Positions 19,670 through 27,836 of a stretch of 64,000 bases of DNA are shown piece after piece; the stretch's first letter is position 1, and every line of letters starts with the position of its first letter. Origin of the DNA: Acinetobacter qingfengensis (GTDB lineage: Bacteria; Pseudomonadota; Gammaproteobacteria; Pseudomonadales; Moraxellaceae). Location of the stretch: contig NZ_VXKN01000001.1 of the NCBI RefSeq assembly GCF_008693185.1, positions 310,001 to 374,000 on the forward strand, read 5' to 3'. Below the pieces are notes generated by a model. It saw nothing but the letters and a program-made list of their open reading frames with translations. It was not told where the DNA came from and did no database searches. The translations under genes were made by a program, and so were the position numbers.

Positions 19670-19948
19670 TCAATGTGCATGTGAAGCAGGAGAGGCTGTC
19701 ATCATTGCATGTTCAGCAGAAGACATGTGCATTTCTTCTGCGGACATATTCATATCATGGCTTGCCGCATGAGTTGAATGCTCTTGTTTTTGCGTCGTTT
19801 GCTGTTTCATTTTTTGGCTTGGCATGTAATCAGGTTCATTGCCGATGGCTAAGTATAGAATAGCCAAAAATGCTGCGGCACACACAGTTGCAATTAACAC
19901 ACCTTTCCAGCCAAAAATAGATTTTGAGGTAGAATTTTCATCAGTCAT
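19670..19948 (-). CDS. small Met/His-rich membrane-anchored protein (probable copper-binding)
   Basis: A 92-residue protein with one membrane segment (about residues 15-36) and a hydrophilic tail crowded with metal-binding residues: Met42, 47, 66, 68, 73, 75, 82, 83 and His57, 60, 64, 74, 80, 90, 92, including HDMNMS and EEMHMS. Such Met/His clusters bind Cu(I)/Cu(II) in periplasmic copper proteins. It lies downstream of an OprC-like copper TonB receptor on the same strand with an 84-base gap, so it may take copper from the receptor or buffer it. I do not recognise a named family; the copper role is inferred from composition and neighbours. Confidence 0.65.
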   Translation of the reverse strand: MTDENSTSKSIFGWKGVLIATVCAAAFLAILYLAIGNEPDYMPSQKMKQQTTQKQEHSTHAASHDMNMSAEEMHMSSAEHAMMTASPASHAH

Positions 19949-20032
19949 GTTATTCGTCCTAAAAAGTAAAAGTAATTAAAAATTTGATTGGAATCATGCC
20001 TGAATATTCATGATTCGCAAATAGAAAACGGC

Positions 20033-22060
20033 TTAAAATTTCATATTGATCCTAGCCCAAACATTACGTCCGGGTTGGTTAAATTGTGCTGTTGCAATCA
20101 TTCCAGCACCTGCATCACCTAATTTGTTTAAATGCTCGGTGTAGGTTTTATCGAATAAATTATCAATACCCATTGAAACATCAACATGTGCATTAATGCT
20201 ATAGGCAGCATTTAAGGAAATAATACTAAAACCTGCACTTTTATTGAGATCATAACCGACAATATTTCCTTGATTTAGACTGACACGATTTTGCTGAGCA
20301 ACCATGCGCCATAATAAACCCAGAGAAAAATCATCACGTTGGTAACGTAAATTAAAGCGTCCTTCAAGTGGTGCAATTTGTGGCAGGGCAGTATGATCAC
20401 TACGATTATCACCCCATGCATACATTGCACTCATGTCGGCATGAATTTGTTCATTCAATTGATAGCCAACACCAGCTTCAGCACCTGCAATCAAGGCATC
20501 GATATTACGGGAGAATTTTTGTGAAGTACTTTGATAATCAATGAGAATGTAATTATTGATCCAGCCAGTATAAGCAGATACCCAACTATTCCAAGGTCCA
20601 GATTTAATTTCATGACCAAGATCAAGTTGCAGCGTTTGTTCAGGCTTTAATAGATTAAATGTGGTTGCTCGGTTAGAAGTACGCATTAATTCCCAATAAT
20701 CCGGCATACGTTCAACATAACCTAAACCAATATAATTTTTAATTTGGCGATCTTCTGTCTGATTTTCCAGCCGAATAAATGCGCTGGGTAAATTTTCGGA
20801 ACGCGATTGACGGGTTTGTAAGTCATCAACCTTGACATGATCCAGTCGTATGCCGCTTACCAGTTTATTATCGGGGTTAAATGTATGACTAAATTCGGTA
20901 AAAGCACCATAACTTTGAAATTTAGCATCTTCTGTATAGTCACGATTCATGGTAGACATGGCTGAACTTTTCATATCACCACCATGACGATTATGTTGAC
21001 TATCAATACCTGTTAATACTTGCCATTTGTTCCATTCACTGGTCATCACCAGACGGCTATTTAAGGTTTGCCGAGTGACACGCATTGACATTTCATTGGG
21101 TATTGCCATTCCCATCATGGTGACAATAGGCGCAGCTCTTAACTGATAATTGTCCATGACATGGTCATTGTCATTGTAGTCAACTTGCGCCTGTAATTTT
21201 TTGATATGTGAGGTTAAATTACTTTTTTCCAAATGCAGACCCAAACTCTGGCGTTTAAACTGAGTTCCATCCATGCTGCGTCCGGCATAGGCAGCTTCAC
21301 CATCTGCCACACCCGCTTTAAGTTCAAACCATGTATCTGCATCAGGTGTCCATCCGAATGCCAAATCTGTGTTCCAGCGTAACCAGCTTGAATGAACACG
21401 TTGATCTTGGCCATCTTCATAATCACTTGCACGGGAACGATTAGCATTTAATCTGGTATAAAATTCTGCATTACCAAGAGCAGTTTCAATATTTTGATCT
21501 AGACGACCATAAGATCCCATGACAATGCTAGCTTGTCCCTGATACATTTTGCCTTGTTCAAATTTAGGTGCGATACGTTCAAACATCACTGTTGCCGCAG
21601 AACCCGGCGTTGCATATTGAACGGTTTGCGGGCCTTTAATCACCGTAATTTGGTCATAGCTTTCAGGTGAAATATAAGAGGCCGGATTATCCATACGTGA
21701 CGGACATGCCCCCAGATTTTCCGTACCATCTGTTAACATTTTAATTCGGGAGCCAAACATTCCTCGAAAAGTTACATCACTATTTATTCCTGAGCTGGCA
21801 ACAGCATTAAATCCCATCATACTTTTTAGATAAGCAGCACCATCAGCAGCAGGAATCGGCTGAATTGGTTGCTTAGGATCAGCTACAATCATCAAGCCAT
21901 TGACTACATGATCTGTTTGTGCCGTGATCACCAACGGCGCCAATTGTATGGCGGTGTCTTGAGTAGATTCAGCAGCATGACTAACTTGTAGCCATAACAG
22001 GCTACACAGCGCAGCATTTAGCGGCTGGATTTTCAAATAAAAATTCATGGTAATACTCAA
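20033..22060 (-). CDS. TonB-dependent copper receptor, OprC/NosA-like
   Basis: Outer membrane active transporter of 675 residues, with a signal peptide (about 1-29), a plug domain (about 40-165) and a 22-strand barrel ending in WARINMKF. The plug has DVTFRGMFGSRIKMLTDG and VIKGPQTVQYATPG, typical of TonB receptors. The copper-binding CxxxM-HxM motif known in P. aeruginosa OprC is conserved: Cys119-x3-Met123 in GACPSRMDNP and His300-x-Met302 in NDHVMDN, with similar spacing between the halves. Two neighbours in the same direction are a DUF2946-like protein and a Met/His-rich membrane protein, both consistent with copper. Family and metal are well supported. Confidence 0.9.
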   Translation of the reverse strand: MSITMNFYLKIQPLNAALCSLLWLQVSHAAESTQDTAIQLAPLVITAQTDHVVNGLMIVADPKQPIQPIPAADGAAYLKSMMGFNAVASSGINSDVTFRGMFGSRIKMLTDGTENLGACPSRMDNPASYISPESYDQITVIKGPQTVQYATPGSAATVMFERIAPKFEQGKMYQGQASIVMGSYGRLDQNIETALGNAEFYTRLNANRSRASDYEDGQDQRVHSSWLRWNTDLAFGWTPDADTWFELKAGVADGEAAYAGRSMDGTQFKRQSLGLHLEKSNLTSHIKKLQAQVDYNDNDHVMDNYQLRAAPIVTMMGMAIPNEMSMRVTRQTLNSRLVMTSEWNKWQVLTGIDSQHNRHGGDMKSSAMSTMNRDYTEDAKFQSYGAFTEFSHTFNPDNKLVSGIRLDHVKVDDLQTRQSRSENLPSAFIRLENQTEDRQIKNYIGLGYVERMPDYWELMRTSNRATTFNLLKPEQTLQLDLGHEIKSGPWNSWVSAYTGWINNYILIDYQSTSQKFSRNIDALIAGAEAGVGYQLNEQIHADMSAMYAWGDNRSDHTALPQIAPLEGRFNLRYQRDDFSLGLLWRMVAQQNRVSLNQGNIVGYDLNKSAGFSIISLNAAYSINAHVDVSMGIDNLFDKTYTEHLNKLGDAGAGMIATAQFNQPGRNVWARINMKF

Positions 22061-22156
22061 AATATAAAAATTTAAATAAATAGAGCATATACATTGATAT
22101 TTTTTCGTCCTGTAGCAATGGAATGAAAAAATACAATGATGCTTTAATGCTAAGTT

Positions 22157-22609
22157 TTATATTGTGAGTAAAGCAGGAGGTGCTCGACCTTGTGGTAAAA
22201 GAAATAATCTTTGCAGTACAAAATAGACATAGTTCAACTGTCGTTTAAAAAATAACAATCGAATTTGAATGCGTTCCAGAACTTCTTTTATTCCTAACTC
22301 AGGTGGTAAAACCAGATGGGCGTAAACCGTACAATATTGACATTGATGACCTAAACTATGATGTTCATGAGTAGAAGATTGAGCATCTGTAATGGATTGA
22401 GCATGATGATGCTCATGTGCAGAAGGTTGTACAGAGGAATAATCGTGTGCTGTGATATGTTGTACTGAATTATTATACATTAAGGCACGAGAAATCACTT
22501 CGCACACAGGCGAAACCTGAAATTGAGCTGGAAGCAAAGGTTGGAGAAAGACTACAACCTGCAAAAATACTGCAAAAAAACCAAGCAGTATGCCACTACG
22601 ATGAATCAA
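22157..22609 (-). CDS. DUF2946-like small exported/membrane protein
   Basis: A predicted protein of about 150 residues with an N-terminal hydrophobic segment (signal or anchor), a His-rich middle (HEHHHAQ and THEHH), a CQYC motif and a C-terminal RAPPA sequence. The CxxC preceded by His and the terminal RAPP are typical of DUF2946 proteins, which often sit beside copper TonB receptors. The frame is open to 22705 but has no ATG start; I chose the TTG at 22609, which puts the hydrophobic segment at the N-terminus as in the family. Other TTG codons at 22621 and 22705 are possible. It precedes the OprC-like gene by about 100 bases. Confidence 0.65.
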   Translation of the reverse strand: MIHRSGILLGFFAVFLQVVVFLQPLLPAQFQVSPVCEVISRALMYNNSVQHITAHDYSSVQPSAHEHHHAQSITDAQSSTHEHHSLGHQCQYCTVYAHLVLPPELGIKEVLERIQIRLLFFKRQLNYVYFVLQRLFLLPQGRAPPALLTI

Positions 22610-22782
22610 GTAACATCTCAATGCATAAAAGTCATCACACACTAACCGAATATTGATATTGTGTAAAGTTTGTAAATAACAAGATATCTGATAGATTCCT
22701 AACAATTACACTCAAATTCAACTCACTCAATATTTGAATCCGTTATAATGCCAAGCAAATGTGTATTTGATAGTGAAATATT

Positions 22783-23508
22783 GTGCAGCTTGATAAACTA
22801 TTGCAATCTCAGGGATTTGGTTCACGTAAACATTGCCAGCAATTGATTCGGCAAGGGCAGGTGAAAATTAATGATGAAATCATTACGGATAGCAAGTTTA
22901 AAACAGTCACAACATCACTGAAATTTACAGTTTTTCAAGAAGAATATCAGTATCGGGAAAAAGTTTATCTGGCGATTTATAAGCCGCAACACTATGAATG
23001 TTCTCATCAGCCACAGCAGCATCACAGTATTTTTGATCTTTTATCGGATCAATTAATCTCGCGAGGTGTACAAACAATTGGACGACTTGATCAGGATACT
23101 ACCGGATTACTTTTACTCACGGATGATGGACAATTTTTGCATCAACTCACACATCCCAAAAAACACGTCAACAAATATTATGTGATTGAAACAACAGAAG
23201 ACATCACGCCAGAACAAATTGAACAATTACAATGCGGGGTAAACTTACATCAGGAAAAAGGTGTTTTTGCAACCCAAGATATTGAAGTATTGAATCATCG
23301 CCAGTGTAGGATGGCAATTGATCAAGGCATTTATCATCAGGTAAAACGGATGTTTGCAGCAGTCGGTAACCATGTGGTACAACTGCATCGTGATCAGATT
23401 GGTAGTTTAAAATTGTCAGATTTACCTTTACAGGAAGGTGAATGGTGTTACTTAAATGAAGCTGAAATACGCGCTGCCTCAGCACCGCATAAGCTGCAAG
23501 ATTTTTAA
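22783..23508 (+). CDS. rsuA: 16S rRNA pseudouridine(516) synthase, RsuA family
   Basis: Enzyme that isomerises a uridine in 16S rRNA to pseudouridine. The 241-residue protein has an N-terminal S4 RNA-binding domain (residues 1-50, SRKHCQQLIRQGQVKIN) and the RsuA-type catalytic domain with GRLDQDTTGLLLLTDDG, in which Asp103 is the catalytic residue. HPKKHVNKYYV and QVKRMFAAVGN are further family motifs. The start is a GTG at 22783. The domain order and size fit RsuA (small subunit) rather than RluB or RluF, but I cannot fully rule those out. Confidence 0.88.
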   Translation: MQLDKLLQSQGFGSRKHCQQLIRQGQVKINDEIITDSKFKTVTTSLKFTVFQEEYQYREKVYLAIYKPQHYECSHQPQQHHSIFDLLSDQLISRGVQTIGRLDQDTTGLLLLTDDGQFLHQLTHPKKHVNKYYVIETTEDITPEQIEQLQCGVNLHQEKGVFATQDIEVLNHRQCRMAIDQGIYHQVKRMFAAVGNHVVQLHRDQIGSLKLSDLPLQEGEWCYLNEAEIRAASAPHKLQDF

Positions 23509-23535
23509 ATACTGATCTAGAATAAATGTTGGCTA

Positions 23536-23976
23536 TTAGATAAAACAGTGATAAGTACTGAACTCTTCGTCACGAACAAAACCTAAAGATTCGTATAAAC
23601 GGCGTGCTTCCACATTATCTTCAGCAGTTTGCAGACTGATCCTTAAAGATTTATGTTGTCTGGCAAATAAAATTGCTGTATCTACTAATTGATGTGCAGC
23701 ACCCTGACGGCGGTAAGCTGGGGTGACATAAGTATCATCAATAATGTAGTATTCGGCACATTCGGCTGTAGAAAACCCTAGATATAATACGATAAAACCA
23801 GTAAGCTCATCGTCTTTTTGGCTGACGAAAATGACACTTTCCTGATTTTTAAAGCGCTTGTATAAAAATTCTTGAGTTTGCTTTAGATTAGAAGAACTGC
23901 CATAAAATTGTCGATATTCATCAAACAGTGTAGCCAAAGGCGTTAAATCCTGTTCAGTCGCACGTCTAACGATCAT
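23536..23976 (-). CDS. GNAT-family N-acetyltransferase
   Basis: A 146-residue acetyl-CoA-dependent acetyltransferase. The CoA pyrophosphate-binding loop is RRQGAAHQLV after the VTPAYRR strand, and the C-terminal part has NVEARRLYESLGF, a standard GNAT motif B ending. Residue 1 starts MIVRRATEQDLTPLA, the usual first strand and helix. The substrate is unknown. It lies about 98 bases downstream of a lone DinJ-type antitoxin gene on the same strand. It looks like a general metabolite or protein acetyltransferase rather than a TacT toxin. Confidence 0.85.
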   Translation of the reverse strand: MIVRRATEQDLTPLATLFDEYRQFYGSSSNLKQTQEFLYKRFKNQESVIFVSQKDDELTGFIVLYLGFSTAECAEYYIIDDTYVTPAYRRQGAAHQLVDTAILFARQHKSLRISLQTAEDNVEARRLYESLGFVRDEEFSTYHCFI

Positions 23977-24074
23977 AAAGCATATCCTTCAAAAATTGTT
24001 ATCAAGAGTTATGCAGGATATACAAAAAAATTTTGAAGATAAAACAGACAATTGTGAAAAAATGCTACGAAAAA

Positions 24075-24344
24075 TTATTGTGAATTCTGTTTTTGATTAA
24101 GAATTTGATCCAGTTCCAGAAATAAATCCTGATGATTTTCATCTTGCACTTCTTCACGAGCTGGAATCGGTGCAAAAGTCATTTTATTTTCGATACTAAA
24201 AGGGATAGATTGTGTCATGACCACTTGCCGAAAAAACATGCGCACGGCCTGTGCTGGTGTCAATCCCAATTGTTTGAAAACAGCAAATGCCTGTTTCTTT
24301 TCTTCGCTATCTAGGCGTATTTGATAAACCTCAGTTTTTGCCAT
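24075..24344 (-). CDS. RelB/DinJ-family antitoxin, apparently without toxin
   Basis: An 89-residue ribbon-helix-helix protein. The N-terminal strand and helices, YQIRLDSEEKKQAFAVFKQL and GLTPAQAVRMFFRQVV, match DinJ/RelB antitoxins that neutralise YafQ- or RelE-type RNases and autoregulate. The ATG at 24344 is chosen over an upstream in-frame start at 24377 because GGGGAAA lies just before it and the family begins at that point. No RelE/YafQ-like frame follows in the next 98 bases; the next gene is a GNAT enzyme. It is probably an orphan regulator or remnant. Confidence 0.8.
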   Translation of the reverse strand: MAKTEVYQIRLDSEEKKQAFAVFKQLGLTPAQAVRMFFRQVVMTQSIPFSIENKMTFAPIPAREEVQDENHQDLFLELDQILNQKQNSQ

Positions 24345-24489
24345 GATAAATTTCCCCAAAATATGATTTACTAACACAGCACGTTGTCATTACATTGTGA
24401 CGAAAAATATCTTACTAAAAAAAAAGGTATTTTTCCAGTGCTTGTTTTATCAACAATTTTAGAATTTAATATTAAGTAATGCATATAAA

Positions 24490-24515
24490 AATAGGCGCTA
24501 TATCCAGCACCTATT
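24490..24515 (-). terminator. intrinsic terminator after the DegS-like gene
   Basis: On the minus strand AATAGGTGCT pairs with AGCGCCTATT (one G-U pair) across a 6-base loop, followed by a T run at 24490-24486. Confidence 0.75.
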
Positions 24516-24542
24516 TATGTATTTGGTTAAATTTGGTAATGA

Positions 24543-25730
24543 CTATTGTTGTAATTGCTGTGGTACACGAATAAATGGTCCAGTTTTACTTGCGGGGCGT
24601 TCAACAATTTTAATCTTGAGTGTCAATTCCTGATCATCACGTTTCACAATTGCTGGTATTTCACTATTTGGTTTTTGCATTGCGATATAGGCGATTAACT
24701 GATTGGCGTTATTAATCGTTTGCCCATTAACTGACAGAATGATATCACTTGTTTTGATCCCTGCCAGTGCTGCCGGCCCTTTAGGCAATACCCCCATGAC
24801 CTGAACACCGTTTTGGGTTTGAGTATCGAATTCATTATTTTGATCCAAACTACGTACTTCAATGCCTAACCAACCACGAATGACTCGTCCATCTTGTAAA
24901 ATTGAATCAAGTACTTGTTTGCAGATTTCTGCCGGAATTGCAAAACCAATGCCTAGAGAACCTCCGGTTTTTGAGAAGATTGCGGTATTCACACCAATAA
25001 GGTTACCGGCAACATCAATTAATGCTCCACCAGAATTTCCGGGATTAATTGCGGCATCAGTTTGAATAAAATCTTCATAGGTATTGATGCCCAAACCAGT
25101 TCGACCAGTCGCAGAAATGATACCCTGTGTTACGGTTTGACCTACACCAAACGGGTTTCCAATCGCAAGCACAACGTCTCCAACTTCGTTACCACTCAGT
25201 TTAAATGGTAATACTGGTAGTTTGTCCAGATTAATCTTGATCACGGCAAGGTCTGTTTCAGGATCAGTACCAACCACTTGCGCTTTAGCTTTGCGGCCGT
25301 CATGTAAACCCACCACAATTTCTTCAGCTTGTGCAATCACATGGTTGTTGGTGAGAATATAACCATCGGGACGAACGATAACGCCAGAACCTAAACTATT
25401 TTGTTGTTCAGGTTGTAGGTTTTCAGGAAGTTGATCACCAAAAAATTCTCTTAAAAATTGCTCATTAATTGGGAGCGATTCCTGTTTTTGTGTTTTTTGT
25501 AAGGTAAAAATATTTACTACAGCAGGTGCGGCAACCTTTACTGCACCACTATAAGAAACCACGCCACCGGTACGGCTGGTATCAATCAGGGGTTCAATTT
25601 TTTCGGCTGGCATTTTTACGCCATCAGCAGCGACAGGTGCTTTTGGTACTTGCATTTTTTGCCATGTCACAAAACCAATAACCACTAAAACCAGAAGTAT
25701 CCAAGGTAACACCACTAACAAACGGCGCAC
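24543..25730 (-). CDS. DegS/AlgW-like periplasmic serine protease
   Basis: A trypsin-like HtrA protease of 395 residues anchored by an N-terminal membrane helix (residues about 5-23). The catalytic triad is visible: His in LTNNHVIAQAEE, Asp in DPETDLAVIKI and Ser in NPGNSGGALIDV. One PDZ domain follows (about 290-375, GVQVMGVLPKGPAALAGI), the DegS/AlgW layout rather than DegP, which has two. In the family, DegS-type enzymes sense misfolded outer membrane proteins through the PDZ domain and cleave an anti-sigma factor. The start is a GTG at 25730, with GGAATAG upstream. Whether it controls a sigma-E system here cannot be told. Confidence 0.88.
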   Translation of the reverse strand: MRRLLVVLPWILLVLVVIGFVTWQKMQVPKAPVAADGVKMPAEKIEPLIDTSRTGGVVSYSGAVKVAAPAVVNIFTLQKTQKQESLPINEQFLREFFGDQLPENLQPEQQNSLGSGVIVRPDGYILTNNHVIAQAEEIVVGLHDGRKAKAQVVGTDPETDLAVIKINLDKLPVLPFKLSGNEVGDVVLAIGNPFGVGQTVTQGIISATGRTGLGINTYEDFIQTDAAINPGNSGGALIDVAGNLIGVNTAIFSKTGGSLGIGFAIPAEICKQVLDSILQDGRVIRGWLGIEVRSLDQNNEFDTQTQNGVQVMGVLPKGPAALAGIKTSDIILSVNGQTINNANQLIAYIAMQKPNSEIPAIVKRDDQELTLKIKIVERPASKTGPFIRVPQQLQQ

Positions 25731-25899
25731 AGTCTATTCCTCAAAATTCTTTTTACAGTCAATATAATAGGGTAGTTATGATGACCCTATGCAAATTGTA
25801 ATTGTTTCTACGTTAAGTTGAAGTCTATTTTGTAATGCTTTAGTAAAAAATAATTTGTGTTAGCATATTTTTGATTATAAATGTATGGAATATATCAAT

Positions 25900-26658
25900 A
25901 TGGCACAATTGCAGCAGCTTATCCAATGGTGCGATCAAACATTACAATCTGCACAATTTAAGGACTATTGTCCAAATGGCCTACAAATTGAAGGCAAGCA
26001 GGAGGTACAGTATCTGGTAAGTAGTGTTACTGCTTCTCTACAGGCTGTTGAGGCTGCTCTAGATTTAAAAGCGGATGCACTTATTGTTCATCATGGTTAT
26101 TTCTGGAAAGGTGAGCCCAGTCCATTAACTGGTTTAAAAGGAAAAAGAATCAAGCAACTGTTGCAGGCAGACATTTCTTTGATTGCTTATCATTTACCAT
26201 TGGATGCACATCCACAATTGGGTAATAATGCTGCATTAGCAGCCTTGCTTGGAATTAAAATCACTGGTGCCCTTGATCCTTCTGAGTCTCATCCAATTGG
26301 TAATGTTGGTACGTTGGCACAGCCATTATCCAGCGAACAATTTGTAAAGTTATTAACGGATAAACTTGGACAGGTGCCTATTCATATCGATACTCATAAG
26401 TCGGTAATTAAAAAAATTGGCTTTTGTACTGGGGCAGCACAGGACTTTTTATATAAAGCTGCTACATTGACGTGTGATGCTTATTTGTCAGGTGAAATAA
26501 GCGAGAGAACATTCCATGAAGCACATGAATATGGTCTGGATTATTTTGCTGCTGGACACCATGCGACAGAGCGATTCGGTATACAACATCTTGGAAAAGC
26601 ACTTGCAAAGCAATTTGATTTGCAATATGACTATATAGAGTTAAATAACCCGATTTAA
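25900..26658 (+). CDS. Nif3-like dinuclear metal-centre protein (YbgI family)
   Basis: A hexameric-type metal-binding protein, also called the GTP cyclohydrolase I type 2/NIF3 family; function is not settled. Metal ligands appear in LIVHHGYFWKG, in AYHLPLDAHPQLGNN, and in the C-terminal AAGHHATERFG. The 252-residue product from ATG at 25900 (MAQLQQLIQW...) fits the family size, with GGA about ten bases upstream. An in-frame ATG at 25885 would add five residues. The gene stands alone between a divergent degS-like gene and sodB. Confidence 0.9.
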   Translation: MAQLQQLIQWCDQTLQSAQFKDYCPNGLQIEGKQEVQYLVSSVTASLQAVEAALDLKADALIVHHGYFWKGEPSPLTGLKGKRIKQLLQADISLIAYHLPLDAHPQLGNNAALAALLGIKITGALDPSESHPIGNVGTLAQPLSSEQFVKLLTDKLGQVPIHIDTHKSVIKKIGFCTGAAQDFLYKAATLTCDAYLSGEISERTFHEAHEYGLDYFAAGHHATERFGIQHLGKALAKQFDLQYDYIELNNPI

Positions 26659-26824
26659 TGAATTTGAATTGATGATTGAATTGGATCGCGTTGTTTGGCT
26701 TTATGTATATTTCTTATGCGCTTATTGTGTATTGTTATTTAAACAAATGCACCAAATGCGTTTTTATGAATTACAATACTTTTGCTAAATATCAACTACC
26801 CAGCTAATATGCAAGGAAATTGAA

Positions 26825-27451
26825 ATGACAACCATTACTTTACCCGCATTACCTTATGCGTATGATGCGCTTGAGCCACATATTTCTAAAGAAACTTTAG
26901 AATTCCATCATGATAAACATCATCAGACTTACGTCACTAATCTAAATAATCTAATCAAGGAAACTGAACTTGAAGGGAAAACTTTAGAGGAAATTATTAC
27001 TGCATCAGCAGGTGATACATCTAAAGCAGGTATTTTCAATAATGCCGCACAAGTTTGGAATCACACTTTTTACTGGAATTCACTGACACCAAATGGTGGT
27101 GGTAAACCTACTGGTGCAATTGCAGTAAAAATTGATGAAGCCTTTGGCTCATACGAAAAATTTGCAGAAGAATTTGCCAATGCGGCTGCAACACAATTTG
27201 GTTCAGGTTGGGCTTGGTTAGTTGCTGACGAGATTAATGGTAATTTATCTATCCTAAAAACTGCTAATGCGGATACTCCACTTGCACATGGCAAAATTGC
27301 TGTATTAACTATCGATGTATGGGAACATGCTTATTACATCGATTTCCGTAATGCACGTCCAAAATACATCGCGACATTCCTTGAGAGTCTTGTAAACTGG
27401 GATTATGCAAATGCCAAACTTGCAGGTCAGGAAGCTGGTGTAGAAAAATAA
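26825..27451 (+). CDS. sodB: superoxide dismutase [Fe]
   Basis: SodB converts superoxide to oxygen and hydrogen peroxide in the cytoplasm. The 208-residue protein shows the metal ligands: His near residue 27 in [11 protein letters not shown], His in [13 protein letters not shown], and Asp/His in [14 protein letters not shown]. The [11 protein letters not shown] sequence is typical of the iron type. AAGGAAATTGAA precedes the ATG at 26825. A strong terminator follows, so it is a single gene. Confidence 0.95.
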   Translation: MTTITLPALPYAYDALEPHISKETLEFHHDKHHQTYVTNLNNLIKETELEGKTLEEIITASAGDTSKAGIFNNAAQVWNHTFYWNSLTPNGGGKPTGAIAVKIDEAFGSYEKFAEEFANAAATQFGSGWAWLVADEINGNLSILKTANADTPLAHGKIAVLTIDVWEHAYYIDFRNARPKYIATFLESLVNWDYANAKLAGQEAGVEK

Positions 27452-27462
27452 TTTGTTTTAAT

Positions 27463-27500
27463 AGGTTCCGGTTTTGACATAAACCGGAGCCTTATTTTTA
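27463..27500 (+). terminator. intrinsic terminator after sodB
   Basis: Arms AGGTTCCGGTTT and AAACCGGAGCCT (11 pairs, one mismatch) with a 6-base loop, followed by TATTTTTA. Directly after the sodB stop. Confidence 0.88.
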
Positions 27501-27713
27501 TCTTACTATTGCAAAGTATTACCTAATTATCATGAATAAATTGCTTGTTTATCTTATGGTTTCATTTACAAAAATTTAAATAGATCTTTAGTACTTGTCA
27601 TATATTTTTCTTTTAGAGTTGATAGACTTATTTTAGTGGGTTTTTACGGTTATTCAATTGGCTGGAAAGTATCATTTTTTTATAGAAAATGGTTTTATTT
27701 CCCCAAAAAAACT
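27501..27713. other. AT-rich region upstream of the dat leader
   Basis: About 210 bases with no gene. The sequence is very AT-rich. It should contain the start of transcription for dat; a TATGAT at 27715-27720 is a plausible -10 box, but its -35 box is not convincing. Confidence 0.4.
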
Positions 27714-27720
27714 GTATGAT

Positions 27721-27836
27721 CGGCTGCCTAGGACTAAGATAGAGAACACAGCAATTATCCTAAACTAGCTATTGGCATAAGTCTTTATAAATGAAGACTT
27801 ATTTTTTTCTACCCTTATCAGAGATGGTAATCCGAT
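27721..27836 (+). promoter_or_regulatory. dat leader region, candidate transcription attenuator
   Basis: From a possible -10 TATGAT (27715-27720), about 110 bases of untranslated RNA would precede dat. It contains a complete intrinsic terminator 35 bases before the start codon. The segment AGGACT at 27730-27735 can pair with AGTCTT at 27780-27785, the left arm of that terminator, giving a possible antiterminator. No leader peptide is obvious. The ligand or factor, if any, is unknown. Confidence 0.45.
27777..27809 (+). terminator. intrinsic terminator-like hairpin inside the dat leader
   Basis: Perfect 9-bp stem ATAAGTCTT / AAGACTTAT with an 8-base loop (27786-27793), followed by seven T residues. 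It lies between the presumed promoter and dat, not after a gene. Confidence 0.75.

Noticed and set aside
19585-19863. 92-codon open frame on the plus strand opposite the Met/His-rich gene
   Set aside because: It spans the minus-strand terminator and lies antisense to a gene with good composition and context.
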